From Pseudomonas fildesensis (GTDB lineage: Bacteria > Pseudomonadota > Gammaproteobacteria > Pseudomonadales > Pseudomonadaceae), in the NCBI RefSeq assembly GCF_001050345.1, contig NZ_LFMW01000001.1, positions 620,001 through 684,000 on the forward strand: a stretch of 64,000 bases of DNA. Direction: 5' to 3'. A program made the position numbers and the translations under genes. Positions 18,149 to 25,961 of this stretch are shown piece after piece; within the stretch, counting starts at the first letter, position 1, and each line of letters begins with the position of its first letter. Below the pieces are notes generated by a model. The model was not told the origin of the DNA. It saw nothing but the letters and a program-made list of their open reading frames with translations, and searched no databases.

Positions 18149-20485
18149 ATGCCCCAGCAACCGACCCTTCTCGCCCGCACGCTGCGCCAACTCCTGCTTG
18201 GCGCCAGCCTCAGCTTCGCCGTACTGCCGCAAGTGATGGCGGCCGACGCCAAGCCGTATCACATCGCCCCGGCGTCGCTGGAAGCCGCATTGAATCAATT
18301 TGGCCGTGAAGCCGGCGTGTTGATTTCGTTCGGTTCCGAAGTGACGGCCGGTATGCAGAGCCGTGGTTTGTCCGGTAATTACAGCGCCGCCGATGGCCTG
18401 CAGAAACTGCTGGAAGGCACCGGCCTGCAAGCCCGCGCCGAAGGTGACAACGCCTACAGCCTGCAGCCGGCCAAAGCGCCGGCCACGTTGGAGTTGGGCA
18501 CATCCACCGTCGTGGGTGACTGGCTCGGCGACGCGGCGCAGACCAATGTGTTCGAACACCCCGGCGCGCGTGACGTGATCCGCCGCGAAGACTTCGAACG
18601 CCAGGGCGCCACCCAGGCCAAGGACGTGCTCAACCGTATCCCCGGCGTCAACGCCCCGGACAACAACGGCACCGGCAGCCACGACATGGCGCTGAACTTC
18701 GGCATTCGCGGCCTCAACCCGCGCCTGGCATCGCGCTCCACCGTGCTGATGGACGGCATCCCGGTGCCTTTCGCGCCGTATGGCCAGCCGCAGCTGTCTT
18801 TCGCGCCGATCAGCATGGGCAACATGGACGCGGTAGACGTGGTACGCGGCGGCGGCGCGGTGCGTTACGGCCCGCAGAACGTCGGCGGCATCGTCAACTT
18901 CGTGACCCGCGCGATCCCGGATGCGCCGACCGTCAAGGGCGGCTTGCAGACCGAGACCAGCCCGTCTTCCAGCCATGACGGCTTCAAGACCACCGGCAAC
19001 CTGCTGGCCGGCGGCACTGCCGACAACGGCCTGGGTGGCGCGCTCCTGTACTCCGGCACCCGTGGCGGCGACTGGCGTGAAAACAGCAACACGCGCATCG
19101 ACGATTTGATCCTCAAGGGCAAATACCAGCTGGACGACGCCAACAGCTTCAACGCCATGGCGCAGTACTACGAAGGCCAGGCCGATATGCCCGGTGGTTT
19201 GAACGTGAAGGACTACAAGGCCGACCCGTATCAGTCCACCCGCCCCTACGACAAATTCTGGGGCCGCCGTACGATGTTCAACGTCGGCTATCGGTATGAG
19301 CAGGACCGCCGCGAATTCACCGTCAACAGCTTCTTCACCAAGACCCTGCGCAGCGGTTACCTGGACCAGGGCACGTTCCTCTCGCTGTCCCCGCGCGAGT
19401 ATTGGGTACGCGGCCTCGAAACGCGCTTCGCCCAAGGCTTCGACCTCGGCCCGACCAGTCATGAAGTCGGCGTCGGCTACCGCTACATCAACGAGGCCGG
19501 CCACGAACTGCGCTACCGCACGCCGATTGCCGCCAACCAGCAAATCCCCAACACCAGCAGCCGCAACGACCGCGACACTCGCGGTGGCACCGAAGCCAAT
19601 GCCTTCTTCGTCGACGACCGGATCGATATCGGCAAGTGGACCATCACCCCGGGCATCCGCTACGAGATGATCGAGTCCCAGCAGACCAACAACCTGACCA
19701 ACGTCAAATACAAGGGCGACTACAACACCGCGCTGCCGGCGTTGAACGTGCTCTACCACCTGACCGACGACTGGAACCTCTACGCCAACACCGAAGGTTC
19801 GTTCGGCAGCGTGCAGTACAGCCAGATGCCCAACCGCGTGACCAGCGGCGAAGTGAAACCGGAAAAAGCCCGCACCTGGGAACTCGGTACGCGCTATGAC
19901 AACGGCACCCTGCGCGCAGAAATCGGTGCGTTCCTGATCAACTTCGACAACCAGTACGACAGCAACCAGACCAACGACACGGTGATCGCCCGTGGCGAAA
20001 CGCGCCATCAGGGTATCGAGTCGAGCATCAACTACGCCCTCGACGGTTTGAGCCCTGCGCTGGCCGGCTTTGATGTGTACGCCACTTACGCCTATGTCGA
20101 CGCCACCATCCGCGAAGACGGCCCGAACAAAGGCAACCGCGTGCCCTTCTCGTCCAAGCACAAGGGCACCGTGGGCGTGGGTTACACCGAAGGCCCGTGG
20201 AAACTCAATGTGGACAGCAGCTACCAGAGCAGCCAGTTCGCCGACAACGCCAACACCCAGGCCGAAACCGCCGACGGCGCCAATGGGCGCATTCCTGGCT
20301 ACATGCTGTTCAGCAGCCGCGCGGCCTATGACTTCGGCCCGCAGCTGTCGGATTTGAATGTGGCGGTCGGCGTGAAAAACATCTTCAACAAGCAGTACTA
20401 CACCCGCTCGTTCGACGACAACAACAAGGGTAAATACGTAGGCGAGCCACGCACGGTGTACGTGCAAACGTCCATCGCGTTTTAA
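18149..20485 (+). CDS. fecA: TonB-dependent ferric-citrate receptor/transducer FecA
   Basis: Outer-membrane receptor for diferric dicitrate that also signals to FecR. The start MPQQPTLLARTLRQ (18149) has AGGA 9 bases upstream. The 778 aa comprise a signal peptide to about residue 32 (QVMAA), the STN signalling domain (about 35-110; HIAPASLEAALNQFGR), a TonB-box segment (LELGTSTVVGDW), a plug with FEHPGARDVIRREDF and NRIPGVNAPDNNGTGSHD, and a 22-strand barrel ending in YVQTSIAF. The plug and barrel closely follow E. coli FecA, including LASRSTVLMDGIPVPFAPYG. It is third in fecIRA, after a 102-bp gap that should hold a FecI promoter. Confidence 0.97.
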   Translation: MPQQPTLLARTLRQLLLGASLSFAVLPQVMAADAKPYHIAPASLEAALNQFGREAGVLISFGSEVTAGMQSRGLSGNYSAADGLQKLLEGTGLQARAEGDNAYSLQPAKAPATLELGTSTVVGDWLGDAAQTNVFEHPGARDVIRREDFERQGATQAKDVLNRIPGVNAPDNNGTGSHDMALNFGIRGLNPRLASRSTVLMDGIPVPFAPYGQPQLSFAPISMGNMDAVDVVRGGGAVRYGPQNVGGIVNFVTRAIPDAPTVKGGLQTETSPSSSHDGFKTTGNLLAGGTADNGLGGALLYSGTRGGDWRENSNTRIDDLILKGKYQLDDANSFNAMAQYYEGQADMPGGLNVKDYKADPYQSTRPYDKFWGRRTMFNVGYRYEQDRREFTVNSFFTKTLRSGYLDQGTFLSLSPREYWVRGLETRFAQGFDLGPTSHEVGVGYRYINEAGHELRYRTPIAANQQIPNTSSRNDRDTRGGTEANAFFVDDRIDIGKWTITPGIRYEMIESQQTNNLTNVKYKGDYNTALPALNVLYHLTDDWNLYANTEGSFGSVQYSQMPNRVTSGEVKPEKARTWELGTRYDNGTLRAEIGAFLINFDNQYDSNQTNDTVIARGETRHQGIESSINYALDGLSPALAGFDVYATYAYVDATIREDGPNKGNRVPFSSKHKGTVGVGYTEGPWKLNVDSSYQSSQFADNANTQAETADGANGRIPGYMLFSSRAAYDFGPQLSDLNVAVGVKNIFNKQYYTRSFDDNNKGKYVGEPRTVYVQTSIAF

Positions 20486-20506
20486 CTGCCCGAGCAACAA
20501 ACAAAC

Positions 20507-20619
20507 TGTGGCGAAGGGGCTTGTCGTGGCGAGCGGGCTTGCCCCGCGTTGGACTGCGTAGCAGGCCCATTTTTGGGGTCGCTTCGCAACCCAACGCAGG
20601 GCAAGCCCGCTCGCCACAA
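20507..20619. repeat. REPIN after fecA
   Basis: Inverted GTGGCGAGCGGGCTTGCCCC cores at about 20526 and 20618, preceded by a degenerate extra half unit (TGTGGCGAAGGGGCTTGT). Loop arms CTGCGTAGCAG / GCTTCGCAAC also pair. This is the TGGCGAGCGGG REP class. Confidence 0.9.
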
Positions 20620-20648
20620 TGACAATGTGCGCCTCAAATTTTCCGGTT

Positions 20649-21560
20649 CTAACTGCCCGCCAGGCAACTGGGAGTCGCCGCAACCAACGCATCGATGGCG
20701 CAACGGGTCTTGGCCGGCATATGCGCAGCCGTGGGCCAGATCACATGGATCGGTGAAGGCTGCACGCGAAAGCTTGGCAACACCGCTTCCAGTTGCCCGC
20801 GCAGCACGTAGTGCGCAATCAGCCAACTCGGCAACCAGGCCAGGCCGACACCCGCGATGGCGGCATCGGCCACGGCCTGGAGGTCATCCATCATCAGGGG
20901 CGAGGCCACCCGCGCGCGGTGCGGGCGGCCTTGGGCGTCGTTCAGTTCCCAGTCCAGACGAGGGTGAGTGCAGCGGTAGGCTATGCCCCGGTGCCCGGCC
21001 AAGTCCTCGATACGCTCTATTCGACCGATGCGCTGCAAATAGGCCGATGAGGCGGCCAGGCCGATGGCTTGTTCGCCGAGGCGGCGCGCGCTCAGGCGGT
21101 CGGTGTCGGGTAACGGCCCGATGCGCACGGCCAGGTCGAAGCCTTCCTGGGCCACGTCTATCAGTCGGTCGGCGAAGGAAATTTCAATCTCCAGTTCCGC
21201 AAAACGGTCCATCAAGCCCCACAGCGCCGGCGCCGCATAGTGGTGACCGAACGCCAGCGGCAAGCTCGCCCTCAAGCGTCCACGCGGTTGTTGCCGGCCG
21301 CTTTCCAGCACCGATTCGGCAGCCTCCAGTTCCGCCAGTGCCCGCAGGCAATGTTCGTAGTAGGCCTGCCCGTCCTCGGTCAAACGCTGACGGCGTGTGG
21401 AGCGCTGCAACAAGCAAGTGCCAAGACGCGCCTCCAGTCGGGCCAATCCCTTGCCCACGGCAGAGCGTGTGAGGTTCAAGCGTTCGGCGGCCTCCGTCAG
21501 ATTGCCGCTCTCGACGATTTGCAGGAAGAGTTCAACGCCATCAAAACGCGGAGTGGCCAT
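20649..21560 (-). CDS. LysR-type transcriptional regulator
   Basis: DNA-binding regulator of 303 aa. The N-terminal winged HTH (residues 5-64; SGNLTEAAERLNLTRSAVGKGLARLE) and a LysR substrate-binding domain of the AaeR/DmlR-like subgroup (GRLRASLPLAFG, DLAVRIG, VGLAWLPSWL) are clear. It is divergent from the DHA2-family exporter at 21666 with 105 bp between, so that exporter is its probable target. The inducer is unknown. Confidence 0.92.
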   Translation of the reverse strand: MATPRFDGVELFLQIVESGNLTEAAERLNLTRSAVGKGLARLEARLGTCLLQRSTRRQRLTEDGQAYYEHCLRALAELEAAESVLESGRQQPRGRLRASLPLAFGHHYAAPALWGLMDRFAELEIEISFADRLIDVAQEGFDLAVRIGPLPDTDRLSARRLGEQAIGLAASSAYLQRIGRIERIEDLAGHRGIAYRCTHPRLDWELNDAQGRPHRARVASPLMMDDLQAVADAAIAGVGLAWLPSWLIAHYVLRGQLEAVLPSFRVQPSPIHVIWPTAAHMPAKTRCAIDALVAATPSCLAGS

Positions 21561-21665
21561 GAGTCTATTGTCGCCCTTTAATCCCGTATTGAAGGAAAAC
21601 TTATCACGAATAAAGAATCCTGTTCCCGCGAGAATGACGTTCTACCCAATCGAAAGGAAGACCCC

Positions 21666-23168
21666 ATGCCACCCGCCGCCGTTGTATCGGCCGTCAGCCC
21701 GCCTCGCGTTGCCAGGAACGGCCTGGCCCTCACCGCCGTGTGTCTCGTTGCGCTGATGTTTGGCCTGGAGATCTCCAGCGTGCCGGTCATCCTGCCAACT
21801 CTTGAACGAGAGCTGGGCACGGGTTTCCAGGATGCCCAATGGATCATGAATGCCTACACCCTGGCGTGCACCAGCGTGCTGATGGCGGCGGGTACACTGG
21901 CGGATCGATTTGGCCGCCGGCGCATGCTGGTGCTGTGCCTGTGGGTGTTTGGCCTGGCGTCGCTGGCCTGCGGGCTCGCCGAGGATGCGTCGCTGCTGAT
22001 AGCGGCTCGTTTTGTCCAGGGCGTAGGCGCCGGGGCGATGATGATCTGCCAGTTCGCGATTCTGTCGCACCAGTTCCGCGAGCCGGCGGCGCGGGCGCGG
22101 GCATTTGCGGTGTGGGGCGTGATCGCGGGCGTGGGCCTGGGTTTCGGGCCGATGGTGGGGGCGCTGATTCTGGCGGTAGCCGACTGGCGCTGGGTATTTC
22201 TCGTACATGTGCCACTCACTCTGCTCACCCTGGTGTTGCTGCGGCTCAGCGTGCAGGAATCCCGCGACCCGGCCGCTCATCGCCTCGACATCGCGGGCAT
22301 GGTCACGTTGACGTTGTCGGTGTTCGCGCTGGTGTATTTCATCACTCAGGGCACCGAGAACGGCTTCGGCACCCCGGCCATGCTTGGCTGGGCAGGATTG
22401 GCGCTGGCCGGGATGCTGCTCTTCATCGTGGTCGAGCGCCGCAGTGCGCACCCGATGTTCGATTTTTCGGTGTTCCGCATCCAGCGCTTCAACGGCGCCT
22501 TGATGGGTTCAATCGGCATGAACTTCAGCTTCTGGCCCTTCATGATCTACCTGCCGCTCTACTTCCAGGCCGGCCTGGGCTACGACACGCTGACCACCGG
22601 CGGCGCCCTGCTCGCCTACACCCTGCCGACCTTGCTGGTGCCGCCGCTGGCCGAACGCCTGGCCCTGCGCTACGGCGCAGAACGCATCATCCCGCTGGGC
22701 CTGGGCTTGATGGGCGCGGGCTTTTTGGCCATGGCTGCGGCCAATGGGGCCGGACATCCGAGCATCCTGCTGGTCCTCATCAGTTGCGTGATTGCGGGCG
22801 TGGGATTGGCGCTGACCAATTCGCCCACCACCAACACCACCACGGGCTCGGTCTCGGCTGATCGGGCGGGCATGGCCTCGGGCATTGATCTCAGTGCGCG
22901 GCTGATCACCCTGGCGCTCAATATTGCGTTGATGGGCCTGGTACTGCTGCTGGGGATCGGTCAACACCTTGCCGAGTGGCTGCCCGACTCGGCACCGTTG
23001 GCCACGCTCAGCCAGGATATCGCCGCAGGCAAACTGGACGTGCTGGCAGTGCCGGCAATCGCCCAGGCCGCGCTGCGCCACGGTACCGGCTGGGCGATGC
23101 TTTATGCGGGCGTGGGTGCAGGCGGGTTGGCGCTGTTGAGCGGGTACTTCTTCCGGCGCGGCGCCTGA
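21666..23168 (+). CDS. DHA2-family MFS drug exporter
   Basis: Proton-driven efflux protein of 500 aa with about 14 predicted transmembrane segments, the number typical of the DHA2 (QacA/EmrB) branch. Seen: motif A-like LADRFGRRRMLVL after TM2, and the motif C-like GVIAGVGLGFGPMVGALI (TM5). A short SD (GAAAGGAAG) precedes the ATG. The LysR gene is divergent, and a strong bidirectional terminator follows. Substrate cannot be told from sequence. Confidence 0.9.
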   Translation: MPPAAVVSAVSPPRVARNGLALTAVCLVALMFGLEISSVPVILPTLERELGTGFQDAQWIMNAYTLACTSVLMAAGTLADRFGRRRMLVLCLWVFGLASLACGLAEDASLLIAARFVQGVGAGAMMICQFAILSHQFREPAARARAFAVWGVIAGVGLGFGPMVGALILAVADWRWVFLVHVPLTLLTLVLLRLSVQESRDPAAHRLDIAGMVTLTLSVFALVYFITQGTENGFGTPAMLGWAGLALAGMLLFIVVERRSAHPMFDFSVFRIQRFNGALMGSIGMNFSFWPFMIYLPLYFQAGLGYDTLTTGGALLAYTLPTLLVPPLAERLALRYGAERIIPLGLGLMGAGFLAMAAANGAGHPSILLVLISCVIAGVGLALTNSPTTNTTTGSVSADRAGMASGIDLSARLITLALNIALMGLVLLLGIGQHLAEWLPDSAPLATLSQDIAAGKLDVLAVPAIAQAALRHGTGWAMLYAGVGAGGLALLSGYFFRRGA

Positions 23169-23171
23169 ACG

Positions 23172-23202
23172 AAAACGGGCCTGCAGATGCAGGCCCGTTT
23201 TT
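23172..23202. terminator. Bidirectional terminator between MFS gene and HPF-like gene
   Basis: AAAACGGGCCTGC-AGAT-GCAGGCCCGTTTTT is a perfect stem with A/T runs on both sides, serving two convergent genes. Confidence 0.95.
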
Positions 23203-23222
23203 AGTGGGGAGTGAAAAAACTG

Positions 23223-23633
23223 TCAGCCGTTAAGTGCAGCATTTTCGTTTTCCAGAAATTCCTCTTCAAGCGCGTCATCATTCACTTTGTTGGCCGGCAC
23301 ATTTTTCGCGGCAGCGCGGGGCTTGCCTTGCAGTTTGCCGAACAAATGTTCCAACGCGTGATCCAGCTTGGCGGCTGCACCCTCGATCGCCTGTTCCAGC
23401 GTATCGCCCTTGTCGGACACCGACAGCGGTTGATGACCTTTTGGCCGTGCTTCCAGGCGGCAACTTAAATCGTGGGGACCGGGCTTGTCGCCGTTCTCAT
23501 CCCGCAGGTAGACCTCCACTCGGGTCAGGTCTTCTTCATAACGTTCGAGCGTGCTCTCAATGGTGGTACGTACCCACTCCTCCAGTCGGATGCTGCTTTT
23601 AATATGGTTGTCGCTATTGACTTGGATTTGCAT
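23223..23633 (-). CDS. HPF/RaiA-family ribosome-associated protein
   Basis: The 136-aa protein begins MQIQVNSDNHIKSSIRLEEW and continues with the beta-alpha-beta-beta-beta-alpha pattern of the S30AE/HPF fold (ESTLERYEEDLTRVEVYL, CRLEARPKGHQPLSV, LEQAIEGAAAKLDHALEH). These proteins bind the decoding centre and inactivate or protect ribosomes in stress. The C-terminal 35 residues are a low-complexity charged tail not found in short HPF. This is an additional, solitary paralog rather than the rpoN-linked hpf. An AT-richer region upstream probably holds its promoter. Confidence 0.85.
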   Translation of the reverse strand: MQIQVNSDNHIKSSIRLEEWVRTTIESTLERYEEDLTRVEVYLRDENGDKPGPHDLSCRLEARPKGHQPLSVSDKGDTLEQAIEGAAAKLDHALEHLFGKLQGKPRAAAKNVPANKVNDDALEEEFLENENAALNG

Positions 23634-23846
23634 AGTTCTTCCCTTATTTCAGCTAGCTCGCGAGAGGTCACAAACTGCAACACCGGGGTGGTGAAACCAT
23701 GACCTCTTGATTACACAATTGAGCAGTCAGAAGAACATTTCAAGCCCTTTGCAAAGATAAATCCCACATTACAAATTAACTCTGACTATGAGCAAAAACG
23801 CTGGTAGGGTGGGGAGTTGGTTACATCTTCTTACGCCCCGCGATCC

Positions 23847-24041
23847 TCATAATTGCCCCTCTCCCAACGGGTGCAATGTGCGAAATATTCCTGCCTCCTC
23901 CACCAGCCAATCATGCACCGCCCGCACGCCCGGATGGCTCAGCGCGCCTGGCGCATACAGCAGCACGTAGCGTTTGTGGTTGGGTACGGCGAGGCCGAAC
24001 GGCACGATCAAGGTGCCACGCTCCAACTCATCGTAGAGCAA
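23847..24041 (-). pseudogene. Remnant of a LysR regulator (C-terminal 64 codons)
   Basis: The minus strand encodes a typical end of a GcvA-like LysR effector domain: [17 protein letters not shown], then [20 protein letters not shown] and [10 protein letters not shown], ending in TGA. Nothing of the HTH or the first three quarters of the protein exists. Upstream sequence on that strand switches abruptly, at about 24042, to the antisense of a transporter fragment. The gene is a truncated relic. Confidence 0.8.
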
Positions 24042-24044
24042 GGT

Positions 24045-24283
24045 GCGCCGCGCTGTTCGTGGTGCTGACCTGCTGGGCCGTGGCCACTTTTAACCCGAGC
24101 ATGCTGGGCATGATCGAAACCATGGGCGGGCCGATCATCGCGTGCCTGCTGTTCCTGATGCCGATGTAAGCGATCCGGAGGGTGCCATCTCTGCGCCAGT
24201 ATTCGCGGCAGGTGTCCAATGTGTTTGTGGTGTTGATCGGGCTGATTGCGCTGTCTGCGATCGTTTTTTCCGTGCTGCCCTGA
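24045..24283 (+). pseudogene. Remnant of an SdaC-like serine transporter (C-terminal end, with nonsense codon)
   Basis: In one frame the DNA reads [38 protein letters not shown], then TAA (24167-24169), then AIRRVPSLRQYSRQVSNVF and ends at TGA 24283. E. coli SdaC-type transporters have MPMYAIxxVP at this point, so the TAA replaces a tyrosine codon. Only about 78 codons remain of over 400. With the LysR fragment it looks like the outcome of one deletion that joined two divergent genes. Confidence 0.8.
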
Positions 24284-24293
24284 AATAGATCAC

Positions 24294-24395
24294 CTGTAGG
24301 CGCGAGCTTGCTCGCGAAGAACTCAAGCGCGCCGCGGTAAATCAGCCTTCCTGCGTTAGCGTTAACGACCTTCGCGAGCAAGCTTGCTCCTACAC
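24294..24395. repeat. REP doublet (GTAGGCGCGAGCTTGCTCGC type)
   Basis: CTGTAGGCGCGAGCTTGCTC at the left and GAGCAAGCTTGCTCCTACAC at the right form an inverted pair around about 60 bp. It lies just after the transporter relic. A different REP class from the GTGGGAGG type. Confidence 0.85.
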
Positions 24396-24538
24396 GGCAC
24401 GGCGCTTGCTGTGGAACCTGTGAGGCAAACGGATTTTGTAAAAACCTCAGCGACGGAGTGGCCGGTGGTCAGGCAACGCGAACTAATTCAGACACCGGTC
24501 GTCAATGAATGCATGTTCTTATCAGGCGGTAACGCACC

Positions 24539-24856
24539 ATGGACAATCCTTTTCAGATCATCACCGACACATTCACGCCCAAATACCGTGTCAACCTGAG
24601 CATTCAGCGGCTGGACGGCAGCATCATGCTCACCCTCTCGAATGAAGATGGCGTGGTCGCCAAACGCATGATCAGCGCCGAACAACGCAACGATCCACAA
24701 CGGCTCAAACGCCTGGTGCAAAGCATCCAGTTCGGCATCGCCATCGAGCAGGGCCACAGCGCCATGGAGATCCTGGCGGTGATGACGGACGGCGACAATC
24801 ACAAACTGTTGCAACGACCGCCCGCCAGCACCCTGCCCTTCAACGCCGGGCTTTAA
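24539..24856 (+). CDS. DUF3509 protein
   Basis: A 105-aa protein that fits DUF3509, a Pseudomonas-restricted family: it starts MDNPFQIITDTFTPKYRVNL, followed by LDGSIMLTLSNEDGVVAKRM. No membrane segment, signal or known motif; function unknown. SD-like AGGCGG lies 10 bases upstream of the ATG. Its last codons overlap the convergent psiE stop by 4 bases. Confidence 0.85.
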   Translation: MDNPFQIITDTFTPKYRVNLSIQRLDGSIMLTLSNEDGVVAKRMISAEQRNDPQRLKRLVQSIQFGIAIEQGHSAMEILAVMTDGDNHKLLQRPPASTLPFNAGL

Positions 24857-25341
24857 AGCTCACCCTTCTCGGTTTCCAGGCTCGCCTCGCCCTTGCGACG
24901 CGGGCCGTCCACCTTCACCGAAGGGAACGCCGACGAGGCGTAACGCACCACCAGAATCGAGAATGCCAACAGCAGAATCCCGCCGCACAGGTAGATGATG
25001 CCGATGTCGGGCGGGTTGTGGTGGGACACGTTGGAGATCAGCAAACGCGTCAGCGCAGTGATTGCCACGTAGATCAGGAAGCGTACCGGCATGTGGTTGG
25101 TCTTGAAATAAATCCCGACCATTGCGCCCAATTCCAGGTAGATGAACAACAGCAAGATGTCATCGATCTTGATGTGCCCGTTCTCCAGCATCCCCAGAAA
25201 CTCCATCACCGCTGCCCAGGCGGTCACCGCACCAATGGCGAACAGCGCCAGGTAGTGGAACGTTTCGACAAACAGATTGCCCAGGGACTCAGCCAGTTCA
25301 TGCACATTCTGGCGCAGCTTTTCGGCCCAGTTGATTTTCAC
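24853..25341 (-). CDS. psiE: Phosphate-starvation-inducible PsiE family protein
   Basis: Inner-membrane protein of 162 aa with four predicted helices (about residues 28-52, 60-82, 86-105 and 112-132). The conserved ESLGNLFVETFHYLALFAIG and DILLLFIYLELGAMVGIYF stretches match the PsiE/PhoX-inducible family. In E. coli psiE is controlled by PhoB and CRP; no Pho box was recognised here. GTG start (25341) with AAGGA upstream. The last 25 residues are charged and cytosolic. Confidence 0.9.
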   Translation of the reverse strand: MKINWAEKLRQNVHELAESLGNLFVETFHYLALFAIGAVTAWAAVMEFLGMLENGHIKIDDILLLFIYLELGAMVGIYFKTNHMPVRFLIYVAITALTRLLISNVSHHNPPDIGIIYLCGGILLLAFSILVVRYASSAFPSVKVDGPRRKGEASLETEKGEL

Positions 25342-25646
25342 GATGATGCTTCCTTAGGTCGGTTCGACCGGATAATGCGGGTTGGACGTGACGGTTGTTC
25401 TGCATGCAGAAAAAAGGCCAGCACAGGCATGAGATGATGGCGGGGTGACATGAGGCACAGATTGCTCAAGGCGTGCGCCTGACCTGTGGCGAGATATTCC
25501 AGCCCTCCGTCGACCAACAAATCGTCCATTTTCCGGCTACATTAAAAAACTGCTACCCAAACCCCGTGGTTTGGCTTACCCTTTTCGCTGTATATAAATA
25601 CAGTAGTCGCAAAAGACAACTATCGTGAAGGCATGTGAGGTGGTGA
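25342..25646. other. psiE-yebG divergent intergenic region (305 bp)
   Basis: Holds the LexA box and promoter of yebG at its right end and the psiE promoter at its left. A 63-codon open frame on the minus strand fills part of it and overlaps the psiE start; it is not convincing as a gene. Nothing else recognised. Confidence 0.5.
25588..25603. promoter_or_regulatory. LexA (SOS) box of yebG
   Basis: CTGTATATAAATACAG is a perfect CTGT-N8-ACAG SOS box, 44 bases before the yebG start. LexA binding here would repress yebG until DNA damage. Confidence 0.92.
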
Positions 25647-25907
25647 ATGGCCGTCGAAGTGGTATACCGCAGCAGCCGAGATCTGGAGCGTTTGTTCATG
25701 GATAAAGCCGAAGCTGACCGTCATGACAAGATGCTTGAACTCGCTGAGTTGCTGGCAGAAGTGTTGCAAAAAGCCGTGCCGTCGTTGAGCGAGCAGCAGG
25801 TGGAAGAAGCCGGGATCTACATGGCGAAGAACCGCGATGTATTTGCCAAGGCGTTCAAGAGCCAGCCGGACGCGTTGTCCGAGTTGCTGAACGCAGCGGC
25901 GGAATAA
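25647..25907 (+). CDS. yebG: SOS-induced protein YebG
   Basis: Small DNA-damage-inducible protein of the YebG family (86 aa; E. coli 96). The N-terminus MAVEVVYRSSRDLERLFMDK and the EADRHDKMLELAELL helix are diagnostic. The start has GAGGTGG upstream (ATG at 25647). A consensus LexA box confirms SOS control. Biochemical role is not established. Followed by its own terminator. Confidence 0.95.
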   Translation: MAVEVVYRSSRDLERLFMDKAEADRHDKMLELAELLAEVLQKAVPSLSEQQVEEAGIYMAKNRDVFAKAFKSQPDALSELLNAAAE

Positions 25908-25922
25908 AGCCAGAATTGAACA

Positions 25923-25953
25923 GGCCCTGAATCATTGATTCAGGGCCTTTTTA
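25923..25953. terminator. Terminator between yebG and the dehydrogenase gene
   Basis: GGCCCTGAATC-ATT-GATTCAGGGCC followed by TTTTT; lies between two convergent genes. Confidence 0.93.
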
Positions 25954-25961
25954 ATAGGTGG

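Noticed and set aside
18134..20692. 852-codon open frame antisense to fecA
   Set aside because: It mirrors fecA codons in a GC-rich gene; the product has no recognisable family and fecA is unambiguous.
25338..25529. 63-codon frame upstream of psiE overlapping its GTG start by four bases
   Set aside because: The overlap is suggestive of coupling, but the SD is weak, the product has no family and it lies in a promoter region. Conservation in relatives would be needed.
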